Source of the DNA: Austropuccinia psidii
Lineage: Eukaryota > Basidiomycota > Pucciniomycetes > Pucciniales > Sphaerophragmiaceae
Reading direction: 5' to 3'
Assembly: GCA_023105745.1 (NCBI GenBank)
Contig: JALGQZ010000013.1
Location: 1,213,501-1,277,500, forward strand
DNA: 64,000 bases
Made by a program: the position numbers and the translations under genes
The notes under the pieces: generated by a model
Told to the model about the DNA's origin: nothing
Database searches by the model: none
The model's input: the letters and a program-made list of their open reading frames with translations, nothing else
In this document: in pieces, positions 42,771 to 54,886 of the stretch
Numbering within the stretch: position 1 is the first letter of the stretch
Layout of the letters: each line of letters starts with the position of its first letter

Positions 42771-43469
42771 TCAATGTGAGGTGCTTCCACATTTATTACA
42801 CTTCAAGACAGGTCTTTCAGGCCTCTTACCTTCTCTGGAAGTTTTGGAGACCATTTTGGATTCCATAGGGACTCCAATCCAGGTTTTACCAATTCTTTTC
42901 CTAGTAATGATATCTTCCATGGCATTGATGTAGTCTTCTGTTGAACAGGGTTCTACACATCTGCATTTGATAGAATGCTCTAGTTCTCCTCCACATTTCC
43001 TTGATATTTTCATATTATTCATAGAGTCAGACATATCTGGGTGTAAGGCAGATAATCTGTCTTTCTGTTTGAGGAACCAAGGAAGTGGTTTATCCTTTTC
43101 TGGGTTAAAAATGGCACTTTCAAAAGAATTTTCCATTTTAAATCTCCAAGAATCGTTAGCCCATTTGGTGATTATTTAAGATTTCTACCAAGGCCAATCA
43201 TGTTTGCCATGATCTTGTCTCATTTTGTAATACCATTTCTTGCATTTCTGGTAAACAAGGAGTGTACCTTGCCGACTATAATTTCATCAGGTATGCAAAA
43301 GTCCTCTTTCACCATATCAATTTTTCTGATCAGCTCAATATGATTGTATTCTCCTTCACCAGAGAATGTTTGCTATTCTTCCAGTTTGGGAATATCTTTT
43401 TCACAGATAGTATTTTCTCCTAAAAAGGGGTCAAACTTCCTTTTACAGGAATTTTCTCTTCAGTCAGAG
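42771..43469 (-). pseudogene. Element D Gag C-terminal part with zinc knuckle, cut by element C
   Basis: The open piece 43136-42771 has the Gag core end (LPWFLKQKDRLSALHPDMS, GGELEHSIKCRC) and the start of a zinc knuckle (CNKCGSTSH). The rest of the knuckle is out of frame. Between 43137 and 43469 earlier Gag core sequence is present in broken frames. Element C is inserted at 43469, and the N-terminal half of Gag lies beyond it at 53704-54886. Confidence 0.78.
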
Positions 43470-44975
43470 TGTCAGCCTGTGACTCAAAACAGAGCACTAG
43501 CATGACATCCAACATACCATAAATAATGGTATGACAAGTATTGAACAAACATAGTCAATACAGGTAATAAATAAGAGGAAAAAACTCCTCTCAAATTAAA
43601 CACCAACCTTATCCAAACAGAATAAGGAAACCTAGAGGAGAATAAACAAGTCAAAACCCTTATTTTCACCTCTCATCTAACTTATGCATATTTAAGTTAT
43701 TCTATACCAAAATGGTATTTTTCTTAAAGCTCACATAGAGAGCCACACAATGGTATCATCCATGTTGCTGTAACACCACTACAACTGGAGATACCATATG
43801 ACCTTTATTTTAAAACCAAGACCCCCCTGAAAGTCAAATAGGGCTTGTACAAAACTGTACAAAGGTATAACCAAATTAAATATCTAAACAAGAGCTTTAA
43901 TTTGAGACACCTTAGACCTCTCTATCCCTTAAATTGACTGAGGGATCTTGGTTCAAAGGCTTAACAACCAAAATACAGATATTCTGAAAACAACAATGTA
44001 AACAAACCCCTGTATCTTTGGCATACACTCATACAACTTTACAGTGTAATATACCAAACTGTAGAGCTAATCAAGCCCTACAAGACTGTATCATCAGAAT
44101 ACAGATATCTTCCAAATTGAAGAAGATATCTGGTATGGAAGTTTTTGAAGCCTCATACTGATGTACAAAAATACATCCAAAAACTTAAAACCCTTATAAC
44201 TTTTACTATTTTAAAGAAGGGTAAACATGAAGAACACCAAATTGAAGGTCTCATTAAGCCCTTCAATTCTGTGCTCTTGGTTTATTGATATCTTAAGAAC
44301 TGACTGAGATATCTTGATTGGAAGGTTTTTCTAGCAATACATGACTGTATCAAACTTGTATCAAACAGTATTTCTCTCATACTTAAAATAATATACTTAT
44401 GAAGATATAACCTCTCTAAAATAATCATTATTGATCATACAGACACCATAACAACGTCATCCAATTGCTGACGTGGCAGGTGAAAAGTTTTTTCACCCTT
44501 TATTGATCCAGAATGGTCATTTGTGGTTCCAAAACCACAATTCTGCCTTTATTGACGTCAGAATTGATGATCCATAACCACAGATTGATCATTGGAGTGA
44601 AAATCTTCACTCCTCTGACGTGTGAAGAGTTAATAACTCTTGACAGTCTTGAAAGATATAAAAAGAAAGGTTTTTTCCTTGGAAACCCATCATCTTTATC
44701 TTATTATCCATATTCTTACGTGACAAAACTGTTATCAATCAGTAGTGTCCTTAGACTTATCATTAAAGATATAATTAGAATATAATTATTGTAGTACTTC
44801 TTTACAGTCAAAGATATTAGAGTATTGCAACCCAGGTCCTCAACAGACTCATCACCACTGTTACCACGTAGCAGTAGGACCTGAAGATTTAAATTTATTT
44901 GTTTTTTGATGTGTCACAGTCATAATACTAGCTGGTAACTACATTTTATAGCTACTATATAGACTCACCCTGACA
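43470..44975 (+). repeat. 5' LTR of element C
   Basis: 1506 bp from TGTCAGCCTG to CCTGACA. The promoter region holds AACGTCAT (44454), TGACGTGG (44469), a full CRE-type TGACGTCA (44553-44560) and TGACGTGT (44616-44623), a palindrome GGAGTGAA/TTCACTCC (about 44594-44613) and TATAAAAAG (44657-44665). Confidence 0.95.
44452..44665 (+). promoter_or_regulatory. Element C LTR promoter: bZIP-like site cluster and TATA box
   Basis: Four ACGT-core sites within about 170 bp lie just upstream of TATAAAAAG (44657-44665). ACGT cores of this type bind bZIP (ATF/CREB) regulators in fungi, which would fit stress-linked expression. In the 3' LTR the box reads TAGAAAAAG, so only the 5' copy keeps it. Confidence 0.5.
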
Positions 44976-44994
44976 TTTTGGGGGCCTGGCCGTG
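44976..44994 (+). promoter_or_regulatory. Primer-binding region of element C
   Basis: TTTTGGGGGCCTGGCCGTG directly follows the 5' LTR and is identical to that of element A. Confidence 0.6.
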
Positions 44995-45073
44995 GTTTTT
45001 CAACCTTATTGGACATGTTTTGAACTGAATTAGGCGTAAAAATTCAGTTATTTACAAGGTATTTTACTAAACA

Positions 45074-45929
45074 GTGAGTAAAATTTTGAATTTATCTTAT
45101 TTTGTATTATTATCATTTTTTTTATATAATATAGCATCATATATTATATACATATTTGTTTTTCTCCAAAAATATATATTACAAATATTTTCGTTGAGAG
45201 TAAGAGTACAAATCCTCTTTATTTCATTATATTACAATAATTTTCACGAAATTTGATAATAATACAACAGTATTATTTAAATTTCAATATAAATAATAAT
45301 ATACAAACAATATATTACTTATTTTTCACCAAAGTGCGTGAAAATTAATAAATATTAAATAATAAAATAATTTTTTATTATTTATAAGGAATATTTCATT
45401 TAAAACAAGACATCACTCAAATTGACGTGAAAACTTGTAACTGATTTATATTTTAATCAAAAATCGAGTGTTAAAATAAATATTATTTATAATATTTATA
45501 ATAACAAAGCAGATTCATTATGATTTAATAAATCTGACGTGTTTTTTTAGAAGAAAAACAATAGTACCCAAGTGAATCATTCACAAAACACTTGGATATT
45601 AAAGCTTTAATTCATAAAAACTCACATTAAGAAATATTAGTAATAATATTTATGACCAAATTTATTATAATTTAATAAATTTGACGTGTTTATACAAAAA
45701 CCTAATAATATCCAAGTGAATCATTCACAAAACACTTGGATATTAGATTTTTCACTTATAAAACATAAGTGAAAAACTCAAAACTGTCATTTTTCAATAA
45801 AAAAACATATAAAAAAATATTATAATAAGAATACTTAAACATTTCAAAAAATAACAGTAGAATTGAATAAAATCATTTTGTTTTATCATGAAATACTGAT
45901 ATACAATTTGAAATATCTTTTCTGAATAG
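45074..45929 (+). other. Predicted leader intron of element C
   Basis: The donor is GTGAGT (45074-45079) after the exon end AACA. The acceptor is AATAG (45925-45929) before TGGAAAAAG. Splicing yields ...ACATGGAAAAAG and so builds an ATG in frame with the ORF that follows. The intron is AT-rich. It contains a 144-bp tandem duplication carrying CCAAGTG/CACTTGG hairpins (45568-45595 and 45712-45739) and repeated TTTGACGTG words. Confidence 0.55.
45500..45745. repeat. 144-bp tandem duplication with hairpins in the C leader intron
   Basis: ATTTAATAAATYTGACGTG occurs near 45520 and 45665. CCAAGTG...CACTTGG inverted repeats occur at 45568-45595 and 45712-45739. Both pairs are 144 bp apart. Confidence 0.7.
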
Positions 45930-46249
45930 TGGAAAAAGACTATATTCCATTAGAAACCCAGTCACAAGGAAATCTATCTGTGACAGCCTCAGAAGACAGA
46001 GAGGTGCTGCCAAAAACTAAGGGCAAGCATAAAAGACACAGTGAAGTGACAATCAACTCAAAAGATTGGACACCAATAGCCGTGCCAAGGGCCAAAAAAC
46101 CCATAAAAGCTCCAACAAAACCTGTTGGATCACCAAAACAAATTGAAAAACAGAAAATCACTGTTATCAACCCAGTTGTAAACTCTAAAGGCAAATTGCC
46201 AAAGAGTATAGATCATAAATTTGTACAAGGGCCTGCTAAAGGTAAATAA
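45930..46249 (+). CDS. Element C ORF0 (106 codons, ATG made by splicing)
   Basis: The first two bases are TG; the A comes from the upstream exon at 45073 if the predicted intron is removed. The protein begins MEKDYIPLETQSQGNLSV and is basic and lysine-rich (KGKHKRHSE, RAKKPIKAPTKP), ending FVQGPAKGK. The matching piece in element A is frameshifted, but the residues are clearly conserved. A possible second donor (GTAAAT, 46242) near the stop suggests it may be an N-terminal exon of a larger Gag product. No known domain. Confidence 0.55.
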
Positions 46250-46301
46250 ACCTTGAAACATACAACATTTTTCATTGTCTGTCATTTTTAACATTGTTAA
46301 C

Positions 46302-49300
46302 ATGACACCTACACTTCTTAGAGATCTTGGATTCCCAATAAATCAACCAGAACACTGGCCAAGAAGACACAGAGGAAGAAGACAGCCAATTACTGGATCA
46401 AATGACCAGCAAAGGACTTACCATCAGGGAACTCCTGCCCAAGGTCTTATTCCAAATCAAATTCAACCCAGAAGTCCAACCAGGAGATTGGACAGATGCA
46501 GAAAAGGTCCTTCAAATACACAAACTCCTGAAAGACCTCTTCACATGGAGCATGGACAACAGAATGTTCACTATGGCAGCATCATGGGCAGAAGTGGGGA
46601 TAACAACTCAGAAGATCTGTCTCAAGCAAATGGCTTGGATGGAACTTATGACAGAAATTCAAGGTTGGAATCCCAACAAGAATTTCAAACTCTTAGAAGA
46701 AAGAGCAATCAGAATCAAAGAGAACCCGGCAGCCATACAAGCCATAGAGAGATCTTGGCACAAGGAAGATACCATTCAGATTCAGGTACCCCCAGAAATG
46801 GAAGGAGAAGTCCCATCTTCCCCACAACAATCCAGCAGTTCCAGGCCTTACAAGCCAAAGGAAACTTCATCCAAGGCTCCCCAACCATTCCAGGTAGTTT
46901 CCAACAGGAGAAAAGGAGCCCAAGGGAGAAACAAAACTTCTTTCAACCAGAGGAAGAAGGAAGCAGACCCATTGATGAAAAAGCTGATGGACTTAGTCCA
47001 AGAATTACACGAAAGCAAAAAATAGTTGTACCTACAAATAGTTTTGATAGTTCTGACTCAATTGATCCAGAATTAATAACTGAGACTACAATCCACACTC
47101 ATGAGTTTGAAAACAAATGCACATGGACCAAATTGGCCCAATTCATGGATTGGACACATGAAACCTCAGAAAAAATGAGGACAGAAGTGGAAACATTGAA
47201 AGAAGAAAATGCTTTCCAAGAAACAGTCATAAAAGACTTGAATACAAATCTGGCCAAAATTTGGACAGAATTTGAAAAAACTAACAGACAGTTGAACTCA
47301 ATTCTAGAAGAACAACAAACTGTAAGGAGAGATCTGAGGAGTATCCAGCAGCAACAGGATAGCTTTGATAAAGAAATTGATTACCTCTATGACAGAGAAG
47401 ACAATCAATACCCTCCAACACAAGGTCAACCCACTACCTCTACAAAATTGAAAGGAGAGGATAAAGACTATGACCAGGAACCTGAATATCAGATTCCAAA
47501 TTCAAGATCAGAGTCAATGTATCAAGATGGGGAAAATCTCAGCTATTCAGAGAAACAGGCACTAAAACAGTTACCAGAAGTAGCAAACTGGCCAAAGTTC
47601 TCAGGAATTGGGGAATATGACCATATGGAAATTATTGAGTATATTGATGGACTCTTTGTTGATGTCCCAAAGATACCAGACTACTGGATCACAACAAGAC
47701 TTAACACAGAATTCAGAGGCCATGCAAACATATGGTATACTGAGATGAAAGAAATACATGGCAGGAAAAGCTGGCCATGGTGGAGGAACCAGATTATACA
47801 AAAGTATAGCAATGGTAGTTGGATCTGGCAAAAGACCATGTCCTTTGAAAGTGATAGATACTCCACAGAAAAAGACCCATATGAATGGTGTCTCAAACAA
47901 ACAAAAAGGCTAAAAGCTATTGATCCCAATATGACAATACAAATGAGAAACCATAAACTCCTTCCAAAATTGCCAGGACATCTAGAACATGCAGTCAAAT
48001 GCAGATGCAACAACATCAGCAGCATTGATGACATAGCAAATGTCATACAAGATGTGAGGAAAAAAACCTCCATAGGAAGGTACACATCCTATAAACCAAA
48101 CTTCAAAGACAAGAAGTCTGAAGTTAAAGAAACAAACAAAGAGAAAGGGAAAGAAACCCCAAAAAAGAGATATGTGTGCCACAACTGTGGATCACCACAC
48201 CACTATGCCAACAATTGCACAAAACCAAAAAAGAAAATATATGCAATTGATGAAGAATCAGAAGAAGAACAAACAGGTGACAAATCTGATTCTGACAGTA
48301 TGGGAAATGGTATTAGAGCAGAATCACAAAGTGAACCTGATACCATAGAAGAATACATAGTGGAATGCAATGAAGAAATTTCACTTGACATACAAGACAT
48401 TGAATTAGATTCAGGCATAACACAAATAACAACGGACAAAGAGCTCTGTAAGCACACACAGAATGAACAAACATTCCTGGTAACTCCAAATAGAGGGATG
48501 GGATTCATTCATGGAACACCTACAAAATTGACAGTTTACATTGAGAACTGTAAACATCCAATGATCATTGACACAGGAGCAAGTTGCTCCATAGTGACAA
48601 AAGAATACTTAAAACAACACTTCCCCAAATGGGAAGAGGATATAATCCCAACAAAAGCTAGAAACTTTAAAAGTGCATCAGGCAAAATGCACTCACTGGG
48701 GACAATAATCAAAGAGATAATTATCCCACACCAAAAAGGAAATATCAGACTAGAACCTGAATTTGTAGTTCCAGGGAATGCACTTGTACAAGGATTCTTA
48801 CTAGGTACAGAGTACCAAATAATGTATGGTATGGACATTTGCAATAGTAAAAATAGATATCTTACCATAGTTACAAACAAAGACAAAACATTTTCCTTTG
48901 ACATAAATCATATAACAAATGATAACACCCTGAAAGAACTAGTGGAAGAATTCAAAGAAGCCCAATATTGCACTCAACTCACCAGTAAGATGAAACTGAG
49001 CTTACTGAAAGTATTGAGGAAGCATAGAGGAGCTTTTGCAATAGGAGATGAACCACTAGGAAAAATCAAAGGACATGATATAGAATTATATCTGGATGTA
49101 GAAAGACCATACCCACCTATGCTTAGGAGACCACCATACCCAGCCAGCATGGAAACTAGGAAAGAAATTGAGAAACATATCAATGAACTCCTAGAAATGG
49201 GGGTCATAAGGGAAAAAAGACACAATGAGATAGTAGAAGTCACTACACCAGTCCTTATAACTTGGCATGATGGTAAATCCAGAATATGTGGGGACTTCAG

Positions 49301-49892
49301 GGCTTTGAATAATTACACCAAAGCAGATAGGTACCCCATCCCAAGGATACCACATGCACTAGATAAGCTAGCAAAAGCCAAGTTTATTACAAAAATGGAT
49401 TGCATGAAAGGCTTCCACCAGAATGGGGTGAAACCAGATTCCATCAAATTGCTAAGAATTATATGCCACATGTGCATATATGAATATACTAGAATTCCAT
49501 TTAACATTAAGAATGCACCAGCACATTTTCAGAGGATGATGGATACCATATTTCAAGATGAAATAATGGAAGGGTGGATGGTAGTGTACATTGATGATAT
49601 CATAATATACTCAGAAACATGGGAAGATCATGTGAGGAAAATTGATAAAATATTGGGAAAATGTACACCAATCAACATGAAAATATCTCTTAAAAAATGT
49701 AACTTTGGACAGCAAGAACTGCTAGCCCTAGGACACAAAGTTTCAGGCTTAAGTCTAGCCATAGACCAAAATAAAGTTGCTGCAGTACTGAAGAAACCAG
49801 TACCAAAGAACATTAAAGAAATGCAATCTTTTTTGGGCTTTGCTAGTTACTACAGGAGCCACATAAAAAAACTTTGCACACATCACAAGTAG
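46302..49892 (+). CDS. Element C Gag, zinc knuckle, protease and RT (1196 codons from the conserved ATG)
   Basis: The start ATG ([11 protein letters not shown]) is conserved with element A. Residues 1-230 are low-complexity and lie over the second gag frame. A coiled coil is at about 270-370. The Gag core is at about 415-600 ([35 protein letters not shown]). The CCHC knuckle ([14 protein letters not shown]) starts at 626. The protease active site MIIDTGAS has D757. RT runs from about 920, with [20 protein letters not shown] and the catalytic YIDD at 1096-1099. The frame stops at 49892, where an extra A in ATAAAAAAAC (about 49868) throws the reading out. The true frame continues directly into 49996-52068. 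Apart from that this is a complete polyprotein. Confidence 0.9.
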   Translation: MTPTLLRDLGFPINQPEHWPRRHRGRRQPITGSNDQQRTYHQGTPAQGLIPNQIQPRSPTRRLDRCRKGPSNTQTPERPLHMEHGQQNVHYGSIMGRSGDNNSEDLSQANGLDGTYDRNSRLESQQEFQTLRRKSNQNQREPGSHTSHREILAQGRYHSDSGTPRNGRRSPIFPTTIQQFQALQAKGNFIQGSPTIPGSFQQEKRSPREKQNFFQPEEEGSRPIDEKADGLSPRITRKQKIVVPTNSFDSSDSIDPELITETTIHTHEFENKCTWTKLAQFMDWTHETSEKMRTEVETLKEENAFQETVIKDLNTNLAKIWTEFEKTNRQLNSILEEQQTVRRDLRSIQQQQDSFDKEIDYLYDREDNQYPPTQGQPTTSTKLKGEDKDYDQEPEYQIPNSRSESMYQDGENLSYSEKQALKQLPEVANWPKFSGIGEYDHMEIIEYIDGLFVDVPKIPDYWITTRLNTEFRGHANIWYTEMKEIHGRKSWPWWRNQIIQKYSNGSWIWQKTMSFESDRYSTEKDPYEWCLKQTKRLKAIDPNMTIQMRNHKLLPKLPGHLEHAVKCRCNNISSIDDIANVIQDVRKKTSIGRYTSYKPNFKDKKSEVKETNKEKGKETPKKRYVCHNCGSPHHYANNCTKPKKKIYAIDEESEEEQTGDKSDSDSMGNGIRAESQSEPDTIEEYIVECNEEISLDIQDIELDSGITQITTDKELCKHTQNEQTFLVTPNRGMGFIHGTPTKLTVYIENCKHPMIIDTGASCSIVTKEYLKQHFPKWEEDIIPTKARNFKSASGKMHSLGTIIKEIIIPHQKGNIRLEPEFVVPGNALVQGFLLGTEYQIMYGMDICNSKNRYLTIVTNKDKTFSFDINHITNDNTLKELVEEFKEAQYCTQLTSKMKLSLLKVLRKHRGAFAIGDEPLGKIKGHDIELYLDVERPYPPMLRRPPYPASMETRKEIEKHINELLEMGVIREKRHNEIVEVTTPVLITWHDGKSRICGDFRALNNYTKADRYPIPRIPHALDKLAKAKFITKMDCMKGFHQNGVKPDSIKLLRIICHMCIYEYTRIPFNIKNAPAHFQRMMDTIFQDEIMEGWMVVYIDDIIIYSETWEDHVRKIDKILGKCTPINMKISLKKCNFGQQELLALGHKVSGLSLAIDQNKVAAVLKKPVPKNIKEMQSFLGFASYYRSHIKKLCTHHK
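46402..47025 (+). CDS. Overlapping gag frame 1 of element C
   Basis: A 207-codon frame, wholly inside the long Gag-Pol frame but in another register. Protein words [46 protein letters not shown] and [12 protein letters not shown] match the 3366-4040 frame of element A. The homologous reading extends upstream ([20 protein letters not shown]) to a TAA at 46339-46341. Keeping two frames open and both similar between elements points to double coding. The way the second frame is reached (splicing, leaky scanning) is open. Confidence 0.6.
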   Translation: MTSKGLTIRELLPKVLFQIKFNPEVQPGDWTDAEKVLQIHKLLKDLFTWSMDNRMFTMAASWAEVGITTQKICLKQMAWMELMTEIQGWNPNKNFKLLEERAIRIKENPAAIQAIERSWHKEDTIQIQVPPEMEGEVPSSPQQSSSSRPYKPKETSSKAPQPFQVVSNRRKGAQGRNKTSFNQRKKEADPLMKKLMDLVQELHESKK

Positions 49893-49995
49893 CCTATACA
49901 AACTGTGCTCAAAAGATGTAGTCTTTGAAAATACCAAAGAAAGAAGAGATTCATTTGAGAAGATCAAATATGAACTGACCAATGCCCCTGTCCTA

Positions 49996-52068
49996 ATGAT
50001 GCCTTATTTTGAACTACCATTTGAACTGTATATAGATGCAGCATGTAGCCAAGGACTAGGAGCAGCACTACACCAGAGGCAACTAGTGGATGGAATACCC
50101 AAAGAAGGAGTAATTTGCTATATATCAAGACAACTGAAAGACTCAGAAGCCAGATATGGAGCTACTCAGACAGAATGTCTCTGTTTGGTATGGGCATTAG
50201 AAAAACTCCATTACTACTTAGAAGGAGCAGTATTTGAAGTTTTTACTGATTGCACAGCCCTCAAATCACTATTGAACATGAAGACAACAAACAGACACAT
50301 GCTCAGGTGGCAAATAGCCATCCAAGAATACAGAGGGAATATGACTATTATCTATAAAGAAGGGAAAAGTCATACTAATACAGATGGTCTCAGCAGGTGG
50401 CCACTGAAGAATGACCAAGAGAATCCAGCATATGACCCAGAAAATGGGGTCAAAATACCCATACAATGCATGGAGATAGATAGGAGAAAGAACTTCAAAC
50501 TATCAAACTGGGCATTAGGGAATGACCCATCAAACCCAGCACAGAGCTATGGGGAGAGCAAAGAGATACCCATATTGGGAATCAGCTCCTCTAATCTAAA
50601 TACAGAGTTCTTTAGTATAGTACAATCATCATACAATAAACACAAACAGTGTAGTATATTTATACAACTATTGAAACAAAAGTACAGGAGTCCTGAAGTA
50701 GAGAGCCAATTGGAAGAGCCATGGCTCAAAAACTTCAAAGAGAATAGATTTTTTCTGATAGATGATCTACTATACCATAGGGAAAAACACACAAGTGCCC
50801 TGTTAATAATAAATAGAAAACATATTTCCCTGATACTACAGGAATGCCATGACTGCCCATACATGGGACATATGAGTGAAGAAAGAACTAGAGAAAGAGT
50901 CTTTAGCACAGCTTGGTGGCCAAAGTGGGAACAAGACTTGAGTGAATACATCAACACTTGTACCAGATGCCAAAAAGCCAACAAAGGTCATGGCAAAAGA
51001 TATGTATTACTCCAGAGTATAGAGGAGCCCAAACACCCCTGGGAAATAATAAACATGGATTGGGTGACAGGCCTGGTCCCTGGAGGGAAAGACAGCTTTA
51101 ATGCATGCCTAGTAGTAGTAGACAGGTACAGCAAGAGTGTCAGATGTCTCCCCTGTCACAAAGAGGACACAGCAATGGACACAGCCATATTGTTCTGTAA
51201 CAATGTGATAGCAAACTGTGGAGTTCCAAGAATTATAATTAGTGACAGAGACCCTAAATTCACATCAGAATTTTGGACTAATCTATATGAGATGCTGGGA
51301 ACCAAACTAGCATTCTCCACAGCTTACCATCCACAAACATATGGTCTAGCAGAAAGAATGATTCAAACATTAGAAGACATCATTAGAAGATTTTGTGCAT
51401 ATGGCATGGAATATAAAGACAATGAGGGATATACCCATGACTGGGTAACCCTCCTACCAGCTGTACAATTGGCATACAACACAAGTATACACTCAGTGAC
51501 AGGAAAAACCCCTGCCACATTAGAGAAAGGATGGAACCCACTACTTCCAGTAGACTACTTGAAGAAGAACCTCCTCTCAGTACACCCCACAGCTAAAGAC
51601 TTCCACACAATGTGGAAAACTTCCTGTGAAAAAGCAGAACAATGTGTGGCTGAAGCTAAATTATACAACAAACAGAGATATGATAAAAGTCACCAAGAAC
51701 CTGATTTCAAAGAAGGAGACCAAGTTCTAATCTCAACTCTTAACTTCAAAAATCTAAGAGGACCCAAGAAGATGAGAGACTCATTCATAGGACCATTCAC
51801 CATTATTAAATTAATAGGAAAGAATGCAGTAGAAGTCAACCTGACCAAAGAGTTTTCTAGGAAACACCCAGTTTTCCCTGTGAGCCTGGTCAAACCTTAT
51901 CACCAAACAGATGAGGAGAAATTCCCTGACAGAAAGAAGACAGTCACCCATGAAAAATTGGTAGAGGAAGATGACTCACCTGGACCAGTGAAAAAGATTA
52001 TTAAAGCCAGGAAAATAAGAATTAATGGGAAAGACAACAGGCAATATCTGGTTAGATTTAAGAATTAA
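49996..52068 (+). CDS. Element C RNase H and integrase
   Basis: 690 open codons in the +1 frame relative to Gag-Pol. The real link is at the A-run near 49868. RNase H ([36 protein letters not shown]), integrase HHCC (HDCPYMGH ... CTRCQ), and the DD35E core ([21 protein letters not shown]) are intact. QTDG, usual in the family, is QTYG. The SH3-like part ([16 protein letters not shown]) and the start of the chromodomain ([18 protein letters not shown]) follow. A TAA at 52066-52068 replaces the Gln codon of element A (CAA) and removes the last 34 codons. Confidence 0.9.
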   Translation: MMPYFELPFELYIDAACSQGLGAALHQRQLVDGIPKEGVICYISRQLKDSEARYGATQTECLCLVWALEKLHYYLEGAVFEVFTDCTALKSLLNMKTTNRHMLRWQIAIQEYRGNMTIIYKEGKSHTNTDGLSRWPLKNDQENPAYDPENGVKIPIQCMEIDRRKNFKLSNWALGNDPSNPAQSYGESKEIPILGISSSNLNTEFFSIVQSSYNKHKQCSIFIQLLKQKYRSPEVESQLEEPWLKNFKENRFFLIDDLLYHREKHTSALLIINRKHISLILQECHDCPYMGHMSEERTRERVFSTAWWPKWEQDLSEYINTCTRCQKANKGHGKRYVLLQSIEEPKHPWEIINMDWVTGLVPGGKDSFNACLVVVDRYSKSVRCLPCHKEDTAMDTAILFCNNVIANCGVPRIIISDRDPKFTSEFWTNLYEMLGTKLAFSTAYHPQTYGLAERMIQTLEDIIRRFCAYGMEYKDNEGYTHDWVTLLPAVQLAYNTSIHSVTGKTPATLEKGWNPLLPVDYLKKNLLSVHPTAKDFHTMWKTSCEKAEQCVAEAKLYNKQRYDKSHQEPDFKEGDQVLISTLNFKNLRGPKKMRDSFIGPFTIIKLIGKNAVEVNLTKEFSRKHPVFPVSLVKPYHQTDEEKFPDRKKTVTHEKLVEEDDSPGPVKKIIKARKIRINGKDNRQYLVRFKN

Positions 52069-52173
52069 CCAGCAGATAAAGATAAATGGTTAACTGAGAA
52101 AGAAATCCCATATGGACAAATACACCTCAGAAGATTCAGAGCCTCCAGAAGGGCTGAAGAGTCTCATCAATGA
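52069..52173 (+). pseudogene. Cut-off chromodomain end of element C
   Basis: In frame after the premature TAA the sequence still reads KDKWLTEKEIP and [15 protein letters not shown] and ends at a TGA (52171-52173), as in element A. The chromodomain would therefore lack its C-terminal helix in this copy. Confidence 0.75.
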
Positions 52174-52185
52174 TGAGCCTTCTTT

Positions 52186-52197
52186 TGAGGGAGGGTA
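52186..52197 (+). promoter_or_regulatory. Polypurine tract of element C
   Basis: TGAGGGAGGGTA directly before the 3' LTR, almost the same as in element A. Confidence 0.72.
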
Positions 52198-53703
52198 TGT
52201 CAGCCTGTGACTCAAAACAGAGCACTAGCATGACATCCAACATACCATAAATAATGGTATGACAAGTATTAAACAAACATAGTCAATACAGGTAATAAAT
52301 AAGAGGAAAAAACTCCTCTTAAATTAAACACCAACCTTATCCAAACAGAATAAGGAAACCTAGAGGAGAATAAACAAGTCAAAACACTTATTTTCACCTC
52401 TCATCTAACTTATGCATATTTAAGTTATTCTATACCAAAATGGTATTTTTCTTAAAGCTCACATAGAGAGCCACACAATTGTATCATCCATGTTGCTGTA
52501 ACACTACTACAGCTGGAGATACCATATGACCTTTATTTTAAAACTAAGACCCCCCTGAAAGTCAGATAGGGCTTGTACAAAACTGTACAAAAGTATAACC
52601 AAATTAAATATCTAAACAAGAGCTTTAATTTGAGACACCTTAGACCTCTGTATCTCTTAAATTAACTGAGGGATCTTGGTTCAAAGGCTTAACAACCAAA
52701 ATACAGATATTCTGAAAACAACAATGTAAACAAACCCCTGTATCTTTGGCATACACTCATACAACTGTACAGTGTAATATACCAAACTTTAGAGCTAATC
52801 AAGCCCTACAAGACTGTATCATCAGAATACAGATATCTTCCAAATTGAAGAAGATATCTGGTATGGAAGTTTTTGAAGCCTCATACTGATGTACAAAAAT
52901 ACATCCAAAAACTTAAAACCCTTATAGCTTTTACTATTCTAAAGAAGGGTAAACATGAAGCACACCAAATTGAAGATCTCATTAATCCCTTCAATTCTGT
53001 GCTCTTGGTTTATTGATATCTTAAGAGCTGACTGAGATATCTTGATTGGAAGGTTTTTCTAGCAATACATGACTGTATCAAACTTGTATCAAACAGTATT
53101 TCTCTCATACTTAAAATAATATACTTATGAAGATATAACCTCTCTAAAATCATCATTATTGATCATATAGACACCAGAACAACGTCATCCAAGTGCTGAC
53201 GTGGCAGGTGAAAAGTTTTTTCACCCTGTATTGATCCAGAATGGTCATTTGTGGTTCCAAAACCACAATTCTGCCTTTATTGACGTCAGAATTGATGATC
53301 CAGAACCACAGATTGATCATTGGAGTGAAAATTTTCACTCCTCTGACGTGTGAAGAGTTAATAACTCTTGACAGTCTTGAAAGATAGAAAAAGAAAGGTT
53401 TTTTCCTTGAAAACCCATCATCTTTATCTTATTATCCATATTCTTATGTGACAAAACTGTTATCAATCAGTAGTGTCCTTAGAATTATCATTAAAGATAT
53501 AATTAGAATATAATTATTGTAGTACTTCTTTACAGTCAAAGATTTTAGAGTATTGCAACCCAGGTCCTCAACAGACTCATCACCACTTTTACCACGTAGC
53601 AGTAGGACCTGAAGATTCAAATTTATTTGTTTTTTGACGTGTCACAGTCATAATACTAGCTGGTAACTACATTTTATAGCTACTATATAGACTCACCCTG
53701 ACA
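52198..53703 (+). repeat. 3' LTR of element C
   Basis: 1506 bp, the same length and ends as the 5' LTR. The CRE-type TGACGTCA is kept at about 53281-53288, but the TATA box is changed to TAGAAAAAG. Confidence 0.95.
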
Positions 53704-54886
53704 CAAAGGTTTAGAATGTCTTGGCATATGTGGTTCATAATTATTATTAATTTGCTTCACAATTTCAATGATTTCATTCTTCAATTTCTTCCTCTCACTG
53801 TCACTTTTTTCCAAATGTGTGGCAAACTGATTGGTATTATTAATTATTTCCAAAACTTGACTTCTCAGAATTTCAAGTTGTTCATTGATGTGTGAAATGG
53901 AAATATCTCCTACCTCATCCTCTTTAAATTGACATTTACTTTCAATTCTGTCACATGTATTGGTAATTGAATCAAGTCTGACATTTGTCAGCTTATACCA
54001 CTCAGTAGAGGTTTTTTCATTTCTTTTTAATTCACTTATATCTGATGTTATTTTATTTAAATTTGCATCAAATTTACCAAGTTCTAAATCAATACCAGAT
54101 TTAAAAAATTGTATTTCTTGTATGATTTGCATGGAAATTTCCTGCTCTTTGGCTGTGAATTACATGAGAATTCTGTCCATATTGAAGACACTGTCCATGG
54201 CTGAAGGCTCCAATTTGGGGATCCTGTACCCCTGTGGGTAAGGTCTGGGCCAATTGGCTATGCCTTTTCCCTTTCCTTGATGGTGCTTGGTACCTTTCTT
54301 GTTCTTCTGAGGTCCTTTGGGTTTGTCTTTGGACACTTCTTGAGCTGGTTTGGAGCTGGTAGACACCACTGGGCCTTCTTTCTCCAAAGCTGGAGTCATT
54401 TCCAGTTCCTTCTTCTGGTCTATGGATAAAAGACTTTGATTTTTCAACCGGTTCTTTATATTTTTGACATTGTCTTTGAAAGACAATGGGCTCCATCTTC
54501 CTAAGAGTTCTATGGTCTTCTCCTGATACAGAAGGCTCTTGATGTGTAAGTTGGAGTTCATGGCCCCCTGCCAAAGGCTTGGGCATATTTCCCACTCCTC
54601 CTCTTTGGCTGCTCTGTACCAATTCATGTATTAGCATTGATAAATCCCTATTGTTGCCACTCAAAAATAGTTCATCCCTTGAAAAATTATAATGAATTAG
54701 TTCAGAATCAGAGCTCACATCAAAGTTTGTGGGTGCAGACCTTGGTTAATGGGGGGAAACTCTGGCATCCTCCAGATGTGTCTTTCTTGAGGAAGACTTG
54801 CCACTTCTGGACTTGGTCTTGACTCTTCTTTTTCCACATCCATCTGGTTGTACTGAATAGTTGCTTTCATTTCTGGTATGCACCAT
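53704..54886 (-). pseudogene. Element D Gag N-terminal half, two overlapping frames
   Basis: The minus strand starts at ATG 54886 (MVHTRNESNYSVQPDG). One frame, interrupted by a TAA near 54747, continues as 54718-54101 (205 codons, rich in Q, R, S and G). A second frame overlaps it at 54627-54160 (155 codons, MNWYRAAKEEEWEICPSLW, ending in a lysine-rich KGPQKNKKGTKHHQGKGKG). This is the same two-frame layout as in A and C. A coiled-coil segment follows (54132-53704, MQIIQEIQFFKSGIDLELGKF). The gene is then cut by element C; its remainder is at 42771-43469. Confidence 0.75.

Larger units (their letters stand above)
43470..53703 (+). mobile_element. Element C: full-length Ty3/gypsy chromovirus-like LTR retrotransposon
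   Basis: 10,234 bp on the + strand, with two LTRs of exactly 1506 bp. TSDs are CAGAG (43465-43469) and CAAAG (53704-53708), with one mismatch. It is a diverged relative of A, with the same gene order, leader motif, leader-intron design and polypurine tract. Only three coding lesions stand out: an extra A in an A-run near 49868, a TAA at 52066-52068 near the C terminus, and a TAA that may block the second gag frame at 46339-46341. The LTRs differ at only about one to two percent of sites by eye, so it is recent. Confidence 0.95.

Noticed and set aside
49866..49874. Programmed -1 frameshift on an A-rich slippery run in element C
   Set aside because: The downstream frame needs a +1 shift, and element A has no such run at this site inside RT; a simple A insertion explains it.
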